Shown: piece after piece, positions 24,707 to 32,798 of the stretch | Numbering within the stretch: position 1 is the stretch's first letter | Layout of the letters: each line of letters opens with the position of its first letter | Assembly: GCF_900163565.1 (NCBI RefSeq) | Contig: NZ_FUHU01000026.1 | Coordinates: forward strand, 310,001-374,000 | Direction: 5' to 3' | Source of the DNA: Agrococcus casei LMG 22410 | Lineage (GTDB): Bacteria; Actinomycetota; Actinomycetes; Actinomycetales; Microbacteriaceae | Length of the DNA: 64,000 bases | Notes under the pieces: model-generated | What the model was told of the DNA's origin: nothing | Databases searched by the model: none | Seen by the model: the letters and a program-made list of their open reading frames with translations, nothing else | Made by a program: the position numbers and the translations under genes

Positions 24707-26691
24707 TGCGCGCCGAAGACATCGAGCACCTGGTTGCGCTGTCGGCACCGGCGGTGCCTGCGGACGCGAGCGTCGCGATCGTCGCAGCCGCGCATCCGTC
24801 TCTCGACGCCAACAAGTCACTCAGCCGCCTGTGGCGGGTCGACCTCGCTGACGGATCGCGCACGCCGCTGACCCGGGGCCTCGGCGACTCGGCACCGGCG
24901 CTGTCGCGCGACGAGTCCTCGGTGCTCTTCCTGCGCGAAGCCGACGGCAAGCAGCAGGTGTTCGCACTGCCACTGGCAGGAGGCGAAGCCGCACAGGTCA
25001 CGCACGTGAAGCACGGCGTGCAGTCGTTCCGCCTCTCGGCCGACGGCACCCGCCTCGCGCTGCAGGTTCGCATCAGCGAGCAGGGGAGGGGCGACTCGGT
25101 CAAGGGCCTCGGCCCCGAGGCGCAGTCGCCGCGGCACATCACGACGATACGCTACCTCGGCAACGGACTCGGGTATGTCGACGACGCGCACACCCATGTG
25201 TTCGTGCAGCAGCTCGACCTCGATGCTGTGCTCAGCGCTGCGCCCGCAGCCGAGTCGGCACCCAGGCCTGACGGCTCGACGCCCGACGAGGTCAGCCTCG
25301 ACACTGCGGTGCAGCTCACCCGCGGTTCCGTCGACTACGCGCTCTGCGACTGGTCAGCAGCAGGCATCCTCGCGATCACCGACCGCCACGAGTCGCGCGA
25401 CGACGACCTTCGCGCCTCACTCGTCGTCATCGACGCCGACGCGCCAGGGGCTGAGCCTCGCGACCTCGTCGGAGTCGACGCGAACCTCAGCATCGGCGGA
25501 GCGATCGAGACTGACGGCTCGGTGTGGCTGCTCGCCAGCACGGTCGGGGAGAGCGGCCGTGACTTCGTCGCACAGTCCACCAGCGTGTACGTCGTTGAAG
25601 ACGGCACCGCTCGACTGCTGACCGACCCCGACACGCACGACTTCGGCGACCCGGGCTCGCGTCTCGTCGCGATCGACGGCGGCGTGCTCGCCCTGCGTCG
25701 CACTCGCGGCCGCGTGCAGCTCGTTCGCGTGACCCGCGACAGCGTCGAGACGCTGACCGACTCGGATCAGGAGATCACCTCGGCGGCCGTCGCAGGCGAC
25801 ACGATCGTTGCCTCGGCACAGACGCCGACGTCATACGGCGAGCTCGGCCTCGTCGCAGACGGCGCATGGTCGCCCCTCACCGACTTCGGCGCCGCGCTGC
25901 AGGCCACAGGTCTCGTCAGCCCCACCGAGCACGACATCGCCAACCGCGACGGCGGCTCGGTGCACGGGTGGGTGTGGGTTCCTGAGGGCCCCGGGCCGCA
26001 CCCGGTGCTGCTCAACATCCACGGCGGCCCGTTCGCGCAGTACGGCGTGCACGTGTTCGACGAGGCGCAGATCGCGGTCGAAGCCGGCTACGCGGTCGTG
26101 CAGTGCAACCCCCGCGGCTCCAGCGGCTACGGCCGCGAGCACGGAGCAGCCATCAAGGAGGCGATGGGCACGGTCGACCTCACCGACGTGCTCGACTTCC
26201 TCGAAGGCGCGCTGCAGGCTCATCCCGAGCTCGACGGCCAGCGCATGGGCGTCATGGGCGGCTCGTACGGCGGATACCTGACCGCGTGGACGATCGCACA
26301 CGACCACCGCTTCACCGCGGCACTCGTCGAGCGCGGCTACCTCGACCCGGCAGCGTTCATCGGCACGAGCGACATCGGCTCGTTCTTCAGCGAGGAGTAC
26401 ACGGGCTACGACGCCGAGCACACGCTGACGCAGTCGCCTATGGCGGTTGTCGACCAGGTGCGCACGCCGACCCTCGTCGTGCACTCCGAGCTCGACTTCC
26501 GATGCCCGCTCGAACAGGCCCAGCGGTACTACGCGGCCCTGCGGCGCAACGGCGTCGACGCCGAGCTGCTGGTGTTCCCCGGCGAGAACCACGAGCTGAC
26601 ACGCGGCGGCCAGCCGAGGCACCGCGTCGAGCGGTTCGCGCACGTGATGGACTGGTGGGATCGCAGGCTTCCTGTTGCCGGCGAGAGGTAG
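24706..26691 (+). CDS. prolyl oligopeptidase family (S9) serine peptidase
   Basis: 661-residue peptidase with an N-terminal beta-propeller (about 1-400, repeats such as LSRDESSVLFLREADGKQQV) and a C-terminal alpha/beta hydrolase. The catalytic triad is Ser520 (GGSYGGYLTAW), Asp597 (HSELDFRCP) and His629 (GENHELTRGG). The oxyanion segment is NIHGGPFAQYG. There is no signal peptide, so it probably digests peptides in the cytoplasm, as an acylaminoacyl or dipeptidyl peptidase. Translationally coupled to the preceding SDR gene. Confidence 0.92.
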   Translation: MRAEDIEHLVALSAPAVPADASVAIVAAAHPSLDANKSLSRLWRVDLADGSRTPLTRGLGDSAPALSRDESSVLFLREADGKQQVFALPLAGGEAAQVTHVKHGVQSFRLSADGTRLALQVRISEQGRGDSVKGLGPEAQSPRHITTIRYLGNGLGYVDDAHTHVFVQQLDLDAVLSAAPAAESAPRPDGSTPDEVSLDTAVQLTRGSVDYALCDWSAAGILAITDRHESRDDDLRASLVVIDADAPGAEPRDLVGVDANLSIGGAIETDGSVWLLASTVGESGRDFVAQSTSVYVVEDGTARLLTDPDTHDFGDPGSRLVAIDGGVLALRRTRGRVQLVRVTRDSVETLTDSDQEITSAAVAGDTIVASAQTPTSYGELGLVADGAWSPLTDFGAALQATGLVSPTEHDIANRDGGSVHGWVWVPEGPGPHPVLLNIHGGPFAQYGVHVFDEAQIAVEAGYAVVQCNPRGSSGYGREHGAAIKEAMGTVDLTDVLDFLEGALQAHPELDGQRMGVMGGSYGGYLTAWTIAHDHRFTAALVERGYLDPAAFIGTSDIGSFFSEEYTGYDAEHTLTQSPMAVVDQVRTPTLVVHSELDFRCPLEQAQRYYAALRRNGVDAELLVFPGENHELTRGGQPRHRVERFAHVMDWWDRRLPVAGER

Positions 26692-26713
26692 CGCACAGGG
26701 CACCGGCAGACAC

Positions 26714-26719
26714 TAGGCT
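26714..26719 (+). promoter_or_regulatory. -10 hexamer, likely leaderless start
   Basis: TAGGCT lies 6 bases before ATG 26726, with no ribosome site between. It would drive the small membrane protein and the coupled UvrA-like gene. Confidence 0.5.
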
Positions 26720-26725
26720 TTGGCC

Positions 26726-26929
26726 ATGACGATTCTTCCGGAGGCAGCGACCGACATCGCGTCGTGGGTGTTCATTCTGATTGCCGTGCTCGTCGTAGTG
26801 GCGGGCGCAGCGCTGTTCTTCGTGGGCAGGCGCAAGCGAGCCGACTCCACCGAGAGCAGCCGCGAGGCGATGAGCCACGGCTCACCCAACGATGAGGCCG
26901 ACACCGACGGCGGCACCGACGACCGCTGA
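26726..26929 (+). CDS. small single-pass membrane protein of unknown function
   Basis: 67 residues: a short N-terminus, one hydrophobic helix (WVFILIAVLVVVAGAALFFV, about residues 14-33), a basic stop-transfer (GRRKRAD) and an acidic disordered tail ending in TDGGTDDR. I do not recognise a family. It is coupled to the UvrA-like ATPase gene by a TGATG overlap, so the two may act together. ATG 26726 is chosen from the TAGGCT hexamer 6 bases upstream. Confidence 0.7.
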   Translation: MTILPEAATDIASWVFILIAVLVVVAGAALFFVGRRKRADSTESSREAMSHGSPNDEADTDGGTDDR

Positions 26930-29283
26930 TGCATCCTGCTGACCAGCACGACCGCATCCGCGTCATCGGGGCTCGCGAGAACAACCTGAAAGACGTCTCT
27001 CTCGACCTTCCGAAGCGGCGCCTCACGGTGTTCACCGGTGTGTCGGGGTCGGGTAAGAGCTCGCTCGTGTTCGGCACGATCGCGACCGAGTCGCAGCGGA
27101 TGATCAACGAGACCTACAGCGCGTTCCTGCAGGGCTTCATGCCTGCGCTGGGCAGGCCAGACGTCGACCGGCTCGAGGGCCTGACGACCGCGATCATCGT
27201 CGACCAGGAGCGGCTCGGCGCGAACTCGCGCTCGACCGTCGGAACCGTCACTGACGCGAACGCGATGCTGCGCATCCTGTTCTCTCGACTCGGGCATCCG
27301 CATGTCGGAGGGTCGCAGGCGTTCTCGTTCAACGTCGCCTCGGTCAGCGGCGCAGGGGCTGTGACCATCGCCACCGGCGAGAAAAAGGGCACGAAGGAGC
27401 GCCGCGACTTCGAGATCATCGGCGGTATGTGCCCCGAGTGCGAAGGCATGGGCGAAGTCTCCGACCTCGATCTGACGCAGCTGTTCGACGACGAGAAGTC
27501 TCTGGCAGAGGGCGCATTCTCGATTCCGGGATACAACCCGGGCGGCTGGAACGAGAAGATGATCGTCGAGTCGGGATTCTTCGACCCAGACAAGCGGATT
27601 CGCGACTACAGCGAGCAGGAGCGTCACGACCTGCTGCACAAAGAGCCGACCAAAGTGAAGTTCAACGGCATGAACATCACCTACGAGGGTCTCGTGCCGA
27701 AGATCCAGAAATCGTTTCTGCAGAAGGACCGCGAGTCGATGCAGAAGCACATCCGCGCCTTCGTCGACCGTGCGGTGGCGTTCCAGCAGTGCCCGGCGTG
27801 CGATGGCACGCGCCTGAGCGATCTGGCCAGGTCATCGAAGATCGACGGCAGGAGCATCGCCGACCTGTGCGCCATGCAGGTGTCAGACCTGGCCGAATGG
27901 GTGCGCGAGCTCGACGAGCCGTCAGCCGCGGGCCTGCTCGCCCCGCTGCAGGAGCTGCTCGACTCGTTCGTGGGCATCGGCCTGGGCTATCTCGCCCTCG
28001 ACCGTGCGAGCGGAACCCTCAGCGGCGGCGAGGCGCAGCGAACCAAGATGGTGCGTCACTTGGGCTCGGCGCTGACCGACGTGACCTACGTCTTCGACGA
28101 GCCGACCACCGGGCTGCACCCGCACGACATCGACAAGATGAACGCGCTGCTCGAAGAGCTGCGCGACAAGGGCAACACCGTGCTCGTCGTCGAGCACAAA
28201 CCCGAGACGATCGCCATTGCCGACCACGTGGTCGACATCGGGCCGGGGCCGGGATCCGCCGGCGGCACCGTCACCTTCGAGGGCACCGTCGAGGCGCTGC
28301 GCGCGAGCGACACCGCAACCGGCCGCCACCTCGACACTCGTGTGCAGCTGAAGCGCGAGGTGCGCCCGTGGTCGTCGGCGATCGAGATTCGCGGAGCAGC
28401 CACGAACAACCTGCAGCAGGTCGACGTCGATGTGCCCCTCGGTGTGCTCACGGCCGTGACCGGAGTCGCCGGCAGCGGCAAGAGCTCGCTGATCAACAGC
28501 TCACTTGCCCATCATGACGACGTCGTGTTCGTCGACCAGGGCGCGATCAAGGGGTCTCGGCGCTCGAACCCGTCGACGTACACGGGGCTGCTCGATCACA
28601 TCCGCAAGGCGTTCGCCAAGGCCAACGACGTGAAGCCCGCCCTGTTCAGCCCGAACTCCGAGGGCGCCTGTCCAAACTGCAAGGGTGCCGGCGTCATCTA
28701 CAGCGACTACGCCATCGCCAGGGGAGTGTCGACGACGTGCACGGTCTGCGACGGCCGCCGGTTCCTCGCCGAGGTGCTCGACTTCACGTTCAGCGGCCGC
28801 AGCATCGACGAGGTGCTGTCGCTCTCGGTCGACGACGCCCTTGAGTTCTACTCGTCCGCAGATTCGAAGATCCCGGCTGCCGCGCGCATCCTGACGCACC
28901 TGCGCGATGTGGGGCTCGGGTATCTGACGATCGGCCAGCCCCTCACGACGCTGTCAGGCGGAGAGCGGCAGCGGCTCAAGCTTGCGACGCACATGGGTGA
29001 CAAGGGCGGCGTGTTCGTGCTCGATGAGCCGACGACCGGGCTGCATCTCGCCGACGTCCGCGGGCTGCTCGAGCTGCTCGACCGGCTGGTCGACAGCGGT
29101 AAGACGGTCATCGTGATCGAGCATCATCAGGCGGTCATGGCACACGCCGACTGGGTCATCGACATGGGCCCGGGCGCCGGGCACGACGGCGGACGCGTGA
29201 TCTTCACGGGGTCGCCTGCTGAGCTCGTGGCGGATGCGCGCACACTGACGAGCCAGCACCTCGCCAAGTACGTGGGCCAGTAG
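26929..29283 (+). CDS. UvrA-like ABC ATPase (UvrA2-type)
   Basis: 784-residue tandem ABC ATPase. Walker A motifs are GVSGSGKSSL (37-46) and GVAGSGKSSL; signatures are LSGGEAQRTKM and LSGGERQRLKL. Zinc modules are CPECEGMG with CPACDGTR, and CPNCKGAG with CTVCDGRR. It is about 160 residues shorter than canonical UvrA, consistent with loss of the UvrB-binding region seen in UvrA2-type proteins, linked to DNA-binding drug tolerance. The true UvrA is presumably elsewhere. It ends at a hairpin terminator. Confidence 0.88.
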   Translation: MHPADQHDRIRVIGARENNLKDVSLDLPKRRLTVFTGVSGSGKSSLVFGTIATESQRMINETYSAFLQGFMPALGRPDVDRLEGLTTAIIVDQERLGANSRSTVGTVTDANAMLRILFSRLGHPHVGGSQAFSFNVASVSGAGAVTIATGEKKGTKERRDFEIIGGMCPECEGMGEVSDLDLTQLFDDEKSLAEGAFSIPGYNPGGWNEKMIVESGFFDPDKRIRDYSEQERHDLLHKEPTKVKFNGMNITYEGLVPKIQKSFLQKDRESMQKHIRAFVDRAVAFQQCPACDGTRLSDLARSSKIDGRSIADLCAMQVSDLAEWVRELDEPSAAGLLAPLQELLDSFVGIGLGYLALDRASGTLSGGEAQRTKMVRHLGSALTDVTYVFDEPTTGLHPHDIDKMNALLEELRDKGNTVLVVEHKPETIAIADHVVDIGPGPGSAGGTVTFEGTVEALRASDTATGRHLDTRVQLKREVRPWSSAIEIRGAATNNLQQVDVDVPLGVLTAVTGVAGSGKSSLINSSLAHHDDVVFVDQGAIKGSRRSNPSTYTGLLDHIRKAFAKANDVKPALFSPNSEGACPNCKGAGVIYSDYAIARGVSTTCTVCDGRRFLAEVLDFTFSGRSIDEVLSLSVDDALEFYSSADSKIPAAARILTHLRDVGLGYLTIGQPLTTLSGGERQRLKLATHMGDKGGVFVLDEPTTGLHLADVRGLLELLDRLVDSGKTVIVIEHHQAVMAHADWVIDMGPGAGHDGGRVIFTGSPAELVADARTLTSQHLAKYVGQ

Positions 29284-29287
29284 CGAG

Positions 29288-29313
29288 CTGAACTCCAAAG
29301 GGAGTTCAGTTTT
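29288..29313 (+). terminator. intrinsic terminator after the UvrA-like gene
   Basis: Nine-bp stem CTGAACTCC/GGAGTTCAG with an AAAG loop, followed by TTTT, starting 4 bases after the stop codon. Confidence 0.75.
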
Positions 29314-29344
29314 GACCGTGCGACCCGAAAAGGAGCTGAGACCT

Positions 29345-29373
29345 CCAATGAGAGCCCCTACAGCTCCCATTGG
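29345..29373. repeat. inverted repeat inside the 29284-29440 gap
   Basis: CCAATGAGAGC and GCTCCCATTGG (one mismatch) flank a seven-base loop. It lies between two copies of a different hairpin; see 29288 and 29419. No gene is supported in the gap. Confidence 0.55.
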
Positions 29374-29418
29374 CGATATTCGGGGGATTCACCTCCCTTT
29401 CAAACAGCTCCGGCAATT

Positions 29419-29440
29419 CTGATCTCCTTTTGGAGTTCAG
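29419..29440 (-). terminator. hairpin after the methyltransferase gene, inverted near-copy of the one at 29288
   Basis: Arms CTGATCTCC/GGAGTTCAG with a four-T loop directly abut the stop codon of the minus-strand methyltransferase. No T-tract follows on the minus strand, so it may be a weak terminator or an element end. Confidence 0.45.
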
Positions 29441-30298
29441 TCAGGGCTTGCGTGCCACGATCGTGAACGTGCAGGGCACGATGCTGCGCTCGGAGTCTGG
29501 CCAGGCGAAGTCGCCGTCCTCGAGCTCGACCATGCGCGGCGAGAATCGCCAGGGGAGCGTCTGCCCTTCATCGAGGCGCTCGATGACGAGCCCCGCGCGA
29601 AGCAGCGCCGTGATGATCTCCGAGATCGGATGCGGCCATTCGTAGGTTCTGGTGTGCTCGACTTTTCCGTCGCCCGCGTATGTAGTCTCGTCGTCCCACG
29701 TCTGAGCCTGACCGGTGGGGAAGTAGCCCCAGCGCAGCGTCAGGTCGGGCGCCTCTTCGTCGAGCGCGTACATCATCGGATGCCCGTCTCGAATGAAGAA
29801 TACTCCATTAGTTCGAAGCAGTGCAGCAATCTGCTGCGCCCAGCGATCAAGATCGGGGAGCCAGATGATCGTGCCGATGCTCGTGTAGACGACATCAAAG
29901 TCGCCCGAGACGGCCTGGCGGGCGTCCAGCACGTCAGCCTCAACCCAGTCAGCCGTTATGTCAGCTTCAATAGCGAGACGCTTGGCCACCTCTAGCGAAG
30001 CGGGCGAGAAGTCGAGGCCGGTGACACGCGCTCCGAGACGTGCCAGCGAAATCGTGTCTGTTCCGATGTGACACTGCAGGTGCAGCAGGTCGAGACTAGA
30101 GAGCCCAGCATTCAGATGCTGCGACAGCACGGGAGCATCTTCGCGAACGACGCCAGAGATCAGCTCACGGTCATTCGCATAGCGTTCGATGCCATACGCT
30201 TCCTCGTGCAGCGACGCTCGATCGTTCCAGTTCAGCTGGTTCGCAGCGCGTGCGTCAGACCAGTCGATGTCGACGTGGCGCGGCTCAAGATCATCCAT
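29441..30298 (-). CDS. class I SAM-dependent methyltransferase
   Basis: 285-residue Rossmann methyltransferase. Motif I is LLHLQCHIGTDTISLARLGA (His-rich variant of the SAM loop), then TGLDFSPASLEVAK and WVEADVLDA, with VVYTSIGTIIWLPDL as motif IV. The C-terminal half is rich in aromatic residues (RWGYFPTGQAQTWDDETTY). The small-molecule target is unknown. ATG 30298 follows TAGTGT by 6 bases, so it may be leaderless. GC content seems lower than in neighbouring genes. Divergent from an SRPBCC gene. Confidence 0.85.
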   Translation of the reverse strand: MDDLEPRHVDIDWSDARAANQLNWNDRASLHEEAYGIERYANDRELISGVVREDAPVLSQHLNAGLSSLDLLHLQCHIGTDTISLARLGARVTGLDFSPASLEVAKRLAIEADITADWVEADVLDARQAVSGDFDVVYTSIGTIIWLPDLDRWAQQIAALLRTNGVFFIRDGHPMMYALDEEAPDLTLRWGYFPTGQAQTWDDETTYAGDGKVEHTRTYEWPHPISEIITALLRAGLVIERLDEGQTLPWRFSPRMVELEDGDFAWPDSERSIVPCTFTIVARKP

Positions 30299-30335
30299 GG
30301 TGCAACACTACTTCTGGCAGATCGACAAAACGCCG

Positions 30336-30349
30336 ATAATGCACATTAT
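30336..30349. promoter_or_regulatory. short inverted repeat in the divergent methyltransferase/SRPBCC promoter region
   Basis: ATAATG-CA-CATTAT lies about 40 bases upstream of the methyltransferase start. It may be a small operator. The rest of 30299-30450 shows only a AAAGGA ribosome site for the SRPBCC gene. Confidence 0.35.
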
Positions 30350-30450
30350 GTCAGGTCACGTTTCCTGCCGGCCCACCGCGCGAGCCCCAGCCCTCCCCTC
30401 ATCGTCTGACAGGATGAACTGCTGGTGCGAGCGACAGAAAGGACCGGACT

Positions 30451-30975
30451 GTGACAGAAGCGAGCAACGCAATCAAAGCCACACGCCGCATTGCAGCACC
30501 GGCGAGCATCATTTTCAGCATCTTGGCAACTCCACGGCGTCACGTGGACATCGATGGCTCCAATATGCTCCGAGGCACCCTCGTCGACCAGCTCATCACG
30601 AAGGTGGGCGACACGTTCACCATGCAGATGCATCGTCTCGGCGACGACTACCTGATGATCAACCATGTCGTCGAGTTTGAGCCGGGCCGGCGCATATCCT
30701 GGCAACCTGCTCCTGGCGACACTTCGCGTGCCAAGGGCAACGAGCCCGCCAACGTCGGCATTCCTGCGGGCTACAGCTGGGGATACACCCTGACGCCAGA
30801 GGACGGCAACACCACTGTCGTCACCGAGACATTCGACTTCAGCGCACTGCCGGAGGATCTGCGCCGAACCCTGCGCGACGGCGGAGCTTGGATCCACGGT
30901 TCCAACTCTGTGCTGCAGTCGATGAACGACAGCCTGGAGCTGCTCGAACGCATCAGCGTCCGGCAGGAACACTGA
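30451..30975 (+). CDS. SRPBCC-fold (START-like) protein
   Basis: 174-residue helix-grip protein of the polyketide cyclase/dehydratase type: IAAPASIIFSILATPRRHVDID at the N-terminus, then VEFEPGRRISWQPAPG and a C-terminal helix with SMNDSLELLERISV. Such folds bind hydrophobic ligands; no ligand can be named. GTG start with AAAGGACC upstream. It is convergent with a second SRPBCC gene 46 bases away, which suggests a lineage-specific duplication or a shared function. Confidence 0.8.
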   Translation: MTEASNAIKATRRIAAPASIIFSILATPRRHVDIDGSNMLRGTLVDQLITKVGDTFTMQMHRLGDDYLMINHVVEFEPGRRISWQPAPGDTSRAKGNEPANVGIPAGYSWGYTLTPEDGNTTVVTETFDFSALPEDLRRTLRDGGAWIHGSNSVLQSMNDSLELLERISVRQEH

Positions 30976-31021
30976 ACACAGCACCAGAAGCGCACCCGGC
31001 CTCTCCCCTCGAGCAGCCCGC

Positions 31022-31498
31022 TCATCCCGCATCGCCGGCGCGAACTTCCGTCACTGACGCCGCCAACGCTGCGTGCACGCTCCAGAACTCAGCCAAGTCG
31101 AGTGGCAGCCCTCCCAACGACGCCTCGAAGTACGCCAGATGCGTTGCCCAGCCGTGCGCGTACTCGTCGCGCAAGTCCCCCAGGCCTGCATGTCGCAGCG
31201 TCAACCGGCTCTGTGCACACGAGCCCATTGACGCCACCTGCACGCTCACACGGGTCTGCGGCTCGTCAGGAAAGCTCCAACTCACGATCAGCGACCTTTG
31301 CTCAGTATCGCAATTCTCGATGACCGACGTGCAGATGTACCCGCCACCGTGGTCGATCGACATGACTCCCCCGACCGCAGGTGCACTCTCGAGCGGATGC
31401 CCGAGCCACTCGTCCAGCCGTGTGACGTCTGTCAGGTGCGACCACACAGCGTCAGCTCCAGCATCGAACCAGCGCTCGAGCACCAAGTCGTCTGGCAC
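31022..31498 (-). CDS. SRPBCC protein, AHSA1-like
   Basis: 158-residue activator-of-Hsp90-ATPase-like domain protein: WFDAGADAVWSHLTDVTRLDEWLG at the N-terminus, SWSFPDEPQTRVSV in the sheet, and a C-terminal HGWATHLAYFEASLGG helix. The role of bacterial AHSA1 proteins is mostly unknown. GTG start at 31498, only 7 bases after the preceding small gene, so it is last in the operon AlkZ-like, 61-residue protein, AHSA1-like. Confidence 0.82.
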   Translation of the reverse strand: MPDDLVLERWFDAGADAVWSHLTDVTRLDEWLGHPLESAPAVGGVMSIDHGGGYICTSVIENCDTEQRSLIVSWSFPDEPQTRVSVQVASMGSCAQSRLTLRHAGLGDLRDEYAHGWATHLAYFEASLGGLPLDLAEFWSVHAALAASVTEVRAGDAG

Positions 31499-31505
31499 AG
31501 CGGGT

Positions 31506-31691
31506 CTACCGATCCGTGGCCGTGTCGATCGTGACGACGACTTCGGCCTTCACGGTCAGCACTTTCTTCGTGCCTGAGGCATCCGCGTAGAAGACGAAGT
31601 AGTCGCCTTCCTGCTTGTACTTCGCAGCCTCGACCGTCGCCTTGAACGCCTCCGCGCCTCGCAGTGACCGATTGATCTCAAACGTCGCCAT
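31506..31691 (-). CDS. 61-residue conserved-looking protein of unknown function
   Basis: Short soluble protein, MATFEINRSLRGAEAFKATV..., with a predicted alternation of strands and helices (YKQEGDYFVFYADASGTKKV, LTVKAEVVVTIDTA). I recognise no family. AAGGAG lies 4 bases before ATG 31691. It sits between the AlkZ-like gene (9 bases upstream) and the AHSA1-like gene (7 bases downstream), so it is surely cotranscribed. Confidence 0.72.
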   Translation of the reverse strand: MATFEINRSLRGAEAFKATVEAAKYKQEGDYFVFYADASGTKKVLTVKAEVVVTIDTATDR

Positions 31692-31700
31692 CATGCTCCT

Positions 31701-32777
31701 TCATTCGCTCGCAAACGGGAACGCCGCGAACGCCCGCTCGAATCCGCGCATCCGCGTGTCTGAGACCGCCCGCCACGGCGCAAGCACAAATGATCGCTTG
31801 CCAGGACGACCTGCGCGCTTCCATGTGCCCTGCACGGCACCGCCGGCGATCGCCGTCGGCTTGAACACGCCGTTGTTGCCAGGAGCGAGTTTGTCGAGGT
31901 GCTCCTCGCCCGCCATGTACGAGCGGTCGGGATACCCGAGCATGAGCTCATCGAATCCGGGAATCAAACGCGGCTCTCGAGCAATCTTGCCCTCCTCCGC
32001 GATCTCGTCGGCCAGGCCAGCCCGCTGGTACAGCGTCTCGCCGTCGGTCTCGACGCGTTCGATTGAATCACCCAGACCCTCTGCGGCCTCCCGAAGGAGC
32101 TTGAGCGGCAGCTTGGTCCACCATGCGGCATCGCGGATGCTCGCAGGCCCATGCGAGGCAAAGTACCGCCCCAGCAGCTCGGTGGCGGCAGCCACACGGT
32201 CCCCGTTGAATCGACCTTCCAGCCCGGAGCCCTCAGGCAGCCACTCTTCCGCCAGATGCACGTTGTTGTCGGACCCGTTCCAGCTTCCGTAGCTGGCCAC
32301 CCCGATCTGCACGAAGTGGCTGAGCATGTGATAGCCGCGGCCGCCGGAGGTCTCGATGCCCGCGTTCTGCCACTCGGCGAACAGCTCGGCCCGCGGAACA
32401 CCCTCGAACGCGACCCGCTCGAGAATGAGGCGGCCGATGTCAAACGACCCGTCGCTGAGGCCGAGTGCGGCACGACGCTTGATCTGAGCACGCACCTGCG
32501 CAGCGTTGCACAGTTCCCCCACCCACAGAGCATCCTCTGCAGCCATCGCGAACACGGTTCCGCGCATAGGGTACGCGCGCACGATCTCGCCACGGTCGAA
32601 CGCGTCGAGCACATCCTGCACCGCTCCCCCGGTGCGCAGCGCGATCGACGCGATGACGCCGGGCAGATCCTGCCCCTGCATGGCAAGCTGCGCCTGCACG
32701 ACCTCGCGCACGGTGCCGCCGGGCCGAGTCAGTCCGTGAGCAACGATTCGAGACAGGGCAAGCGGGGTATCAGCCAT
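31701..32777 (-). CDS. winged-helix DNA-binding protein, AlkZ-like DNA glycosylase
   Basis: 358-residue HTH_42-superfamily protein. Three tandem winged helices are predicted. The N-terminal VVQAQLAMQGQDL contains Q28-A-Q30, matching the QxQ catalytic motif of AlkZ-type glycosylases, which unhook interstrand crosslinks and excise bulky alkyl bases. Later features include SGGRGYHMLSHFVQIGV, SIRDAAWWTKLPL and LIPGFDELMLGYPDRS. ATG 32777 follows TACATT by 7 bases, so a leaderless start is likely. First gene of a three-gene operon. Confidence is high for the family, moderate for activity. Confidence 0.85.
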   Translation of the reverse strand: MADTPLALSRIVAHGLTRPGGTVREVVQAQLAMQGQDLPGVIASIALRTGGAVQDVLDAFDRGEIVRAYPMRGTVFAMAAEDALWVGELCNAAQVRAQIKRRAALGLSDGSFDIGRLILERVAFEGVPRAELFAEWQNAGIETSGGRGYHMLSHFVQIGVASYGSWNGSDNNVHLAEEWLPEGSGLEGRFNGDRVAAATELLGRYFASHGPASIRDAAWWTKLPLKLLREAAEGLGDSIERVETDGETLYQRAGLADEIAEEGKIAREPRLIPGFDELMLGYPDRSYMAGEEHLDKLAPGNNGVFKPTAIAGGAVQGTWKRAGRPGKRSFVLAPWRAVSDTRMRGFERAFAAFPFASE

Positions 32778-32798
32778 ACTCGCCAATGTATCGAGAAT

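Noticed and set aside
29370-29645. Plus-strand 91-codon frame in the hairpin patch
   Set aside because: It has no ribosome site and mostly overlies the methyltransferase in the wrong strand.
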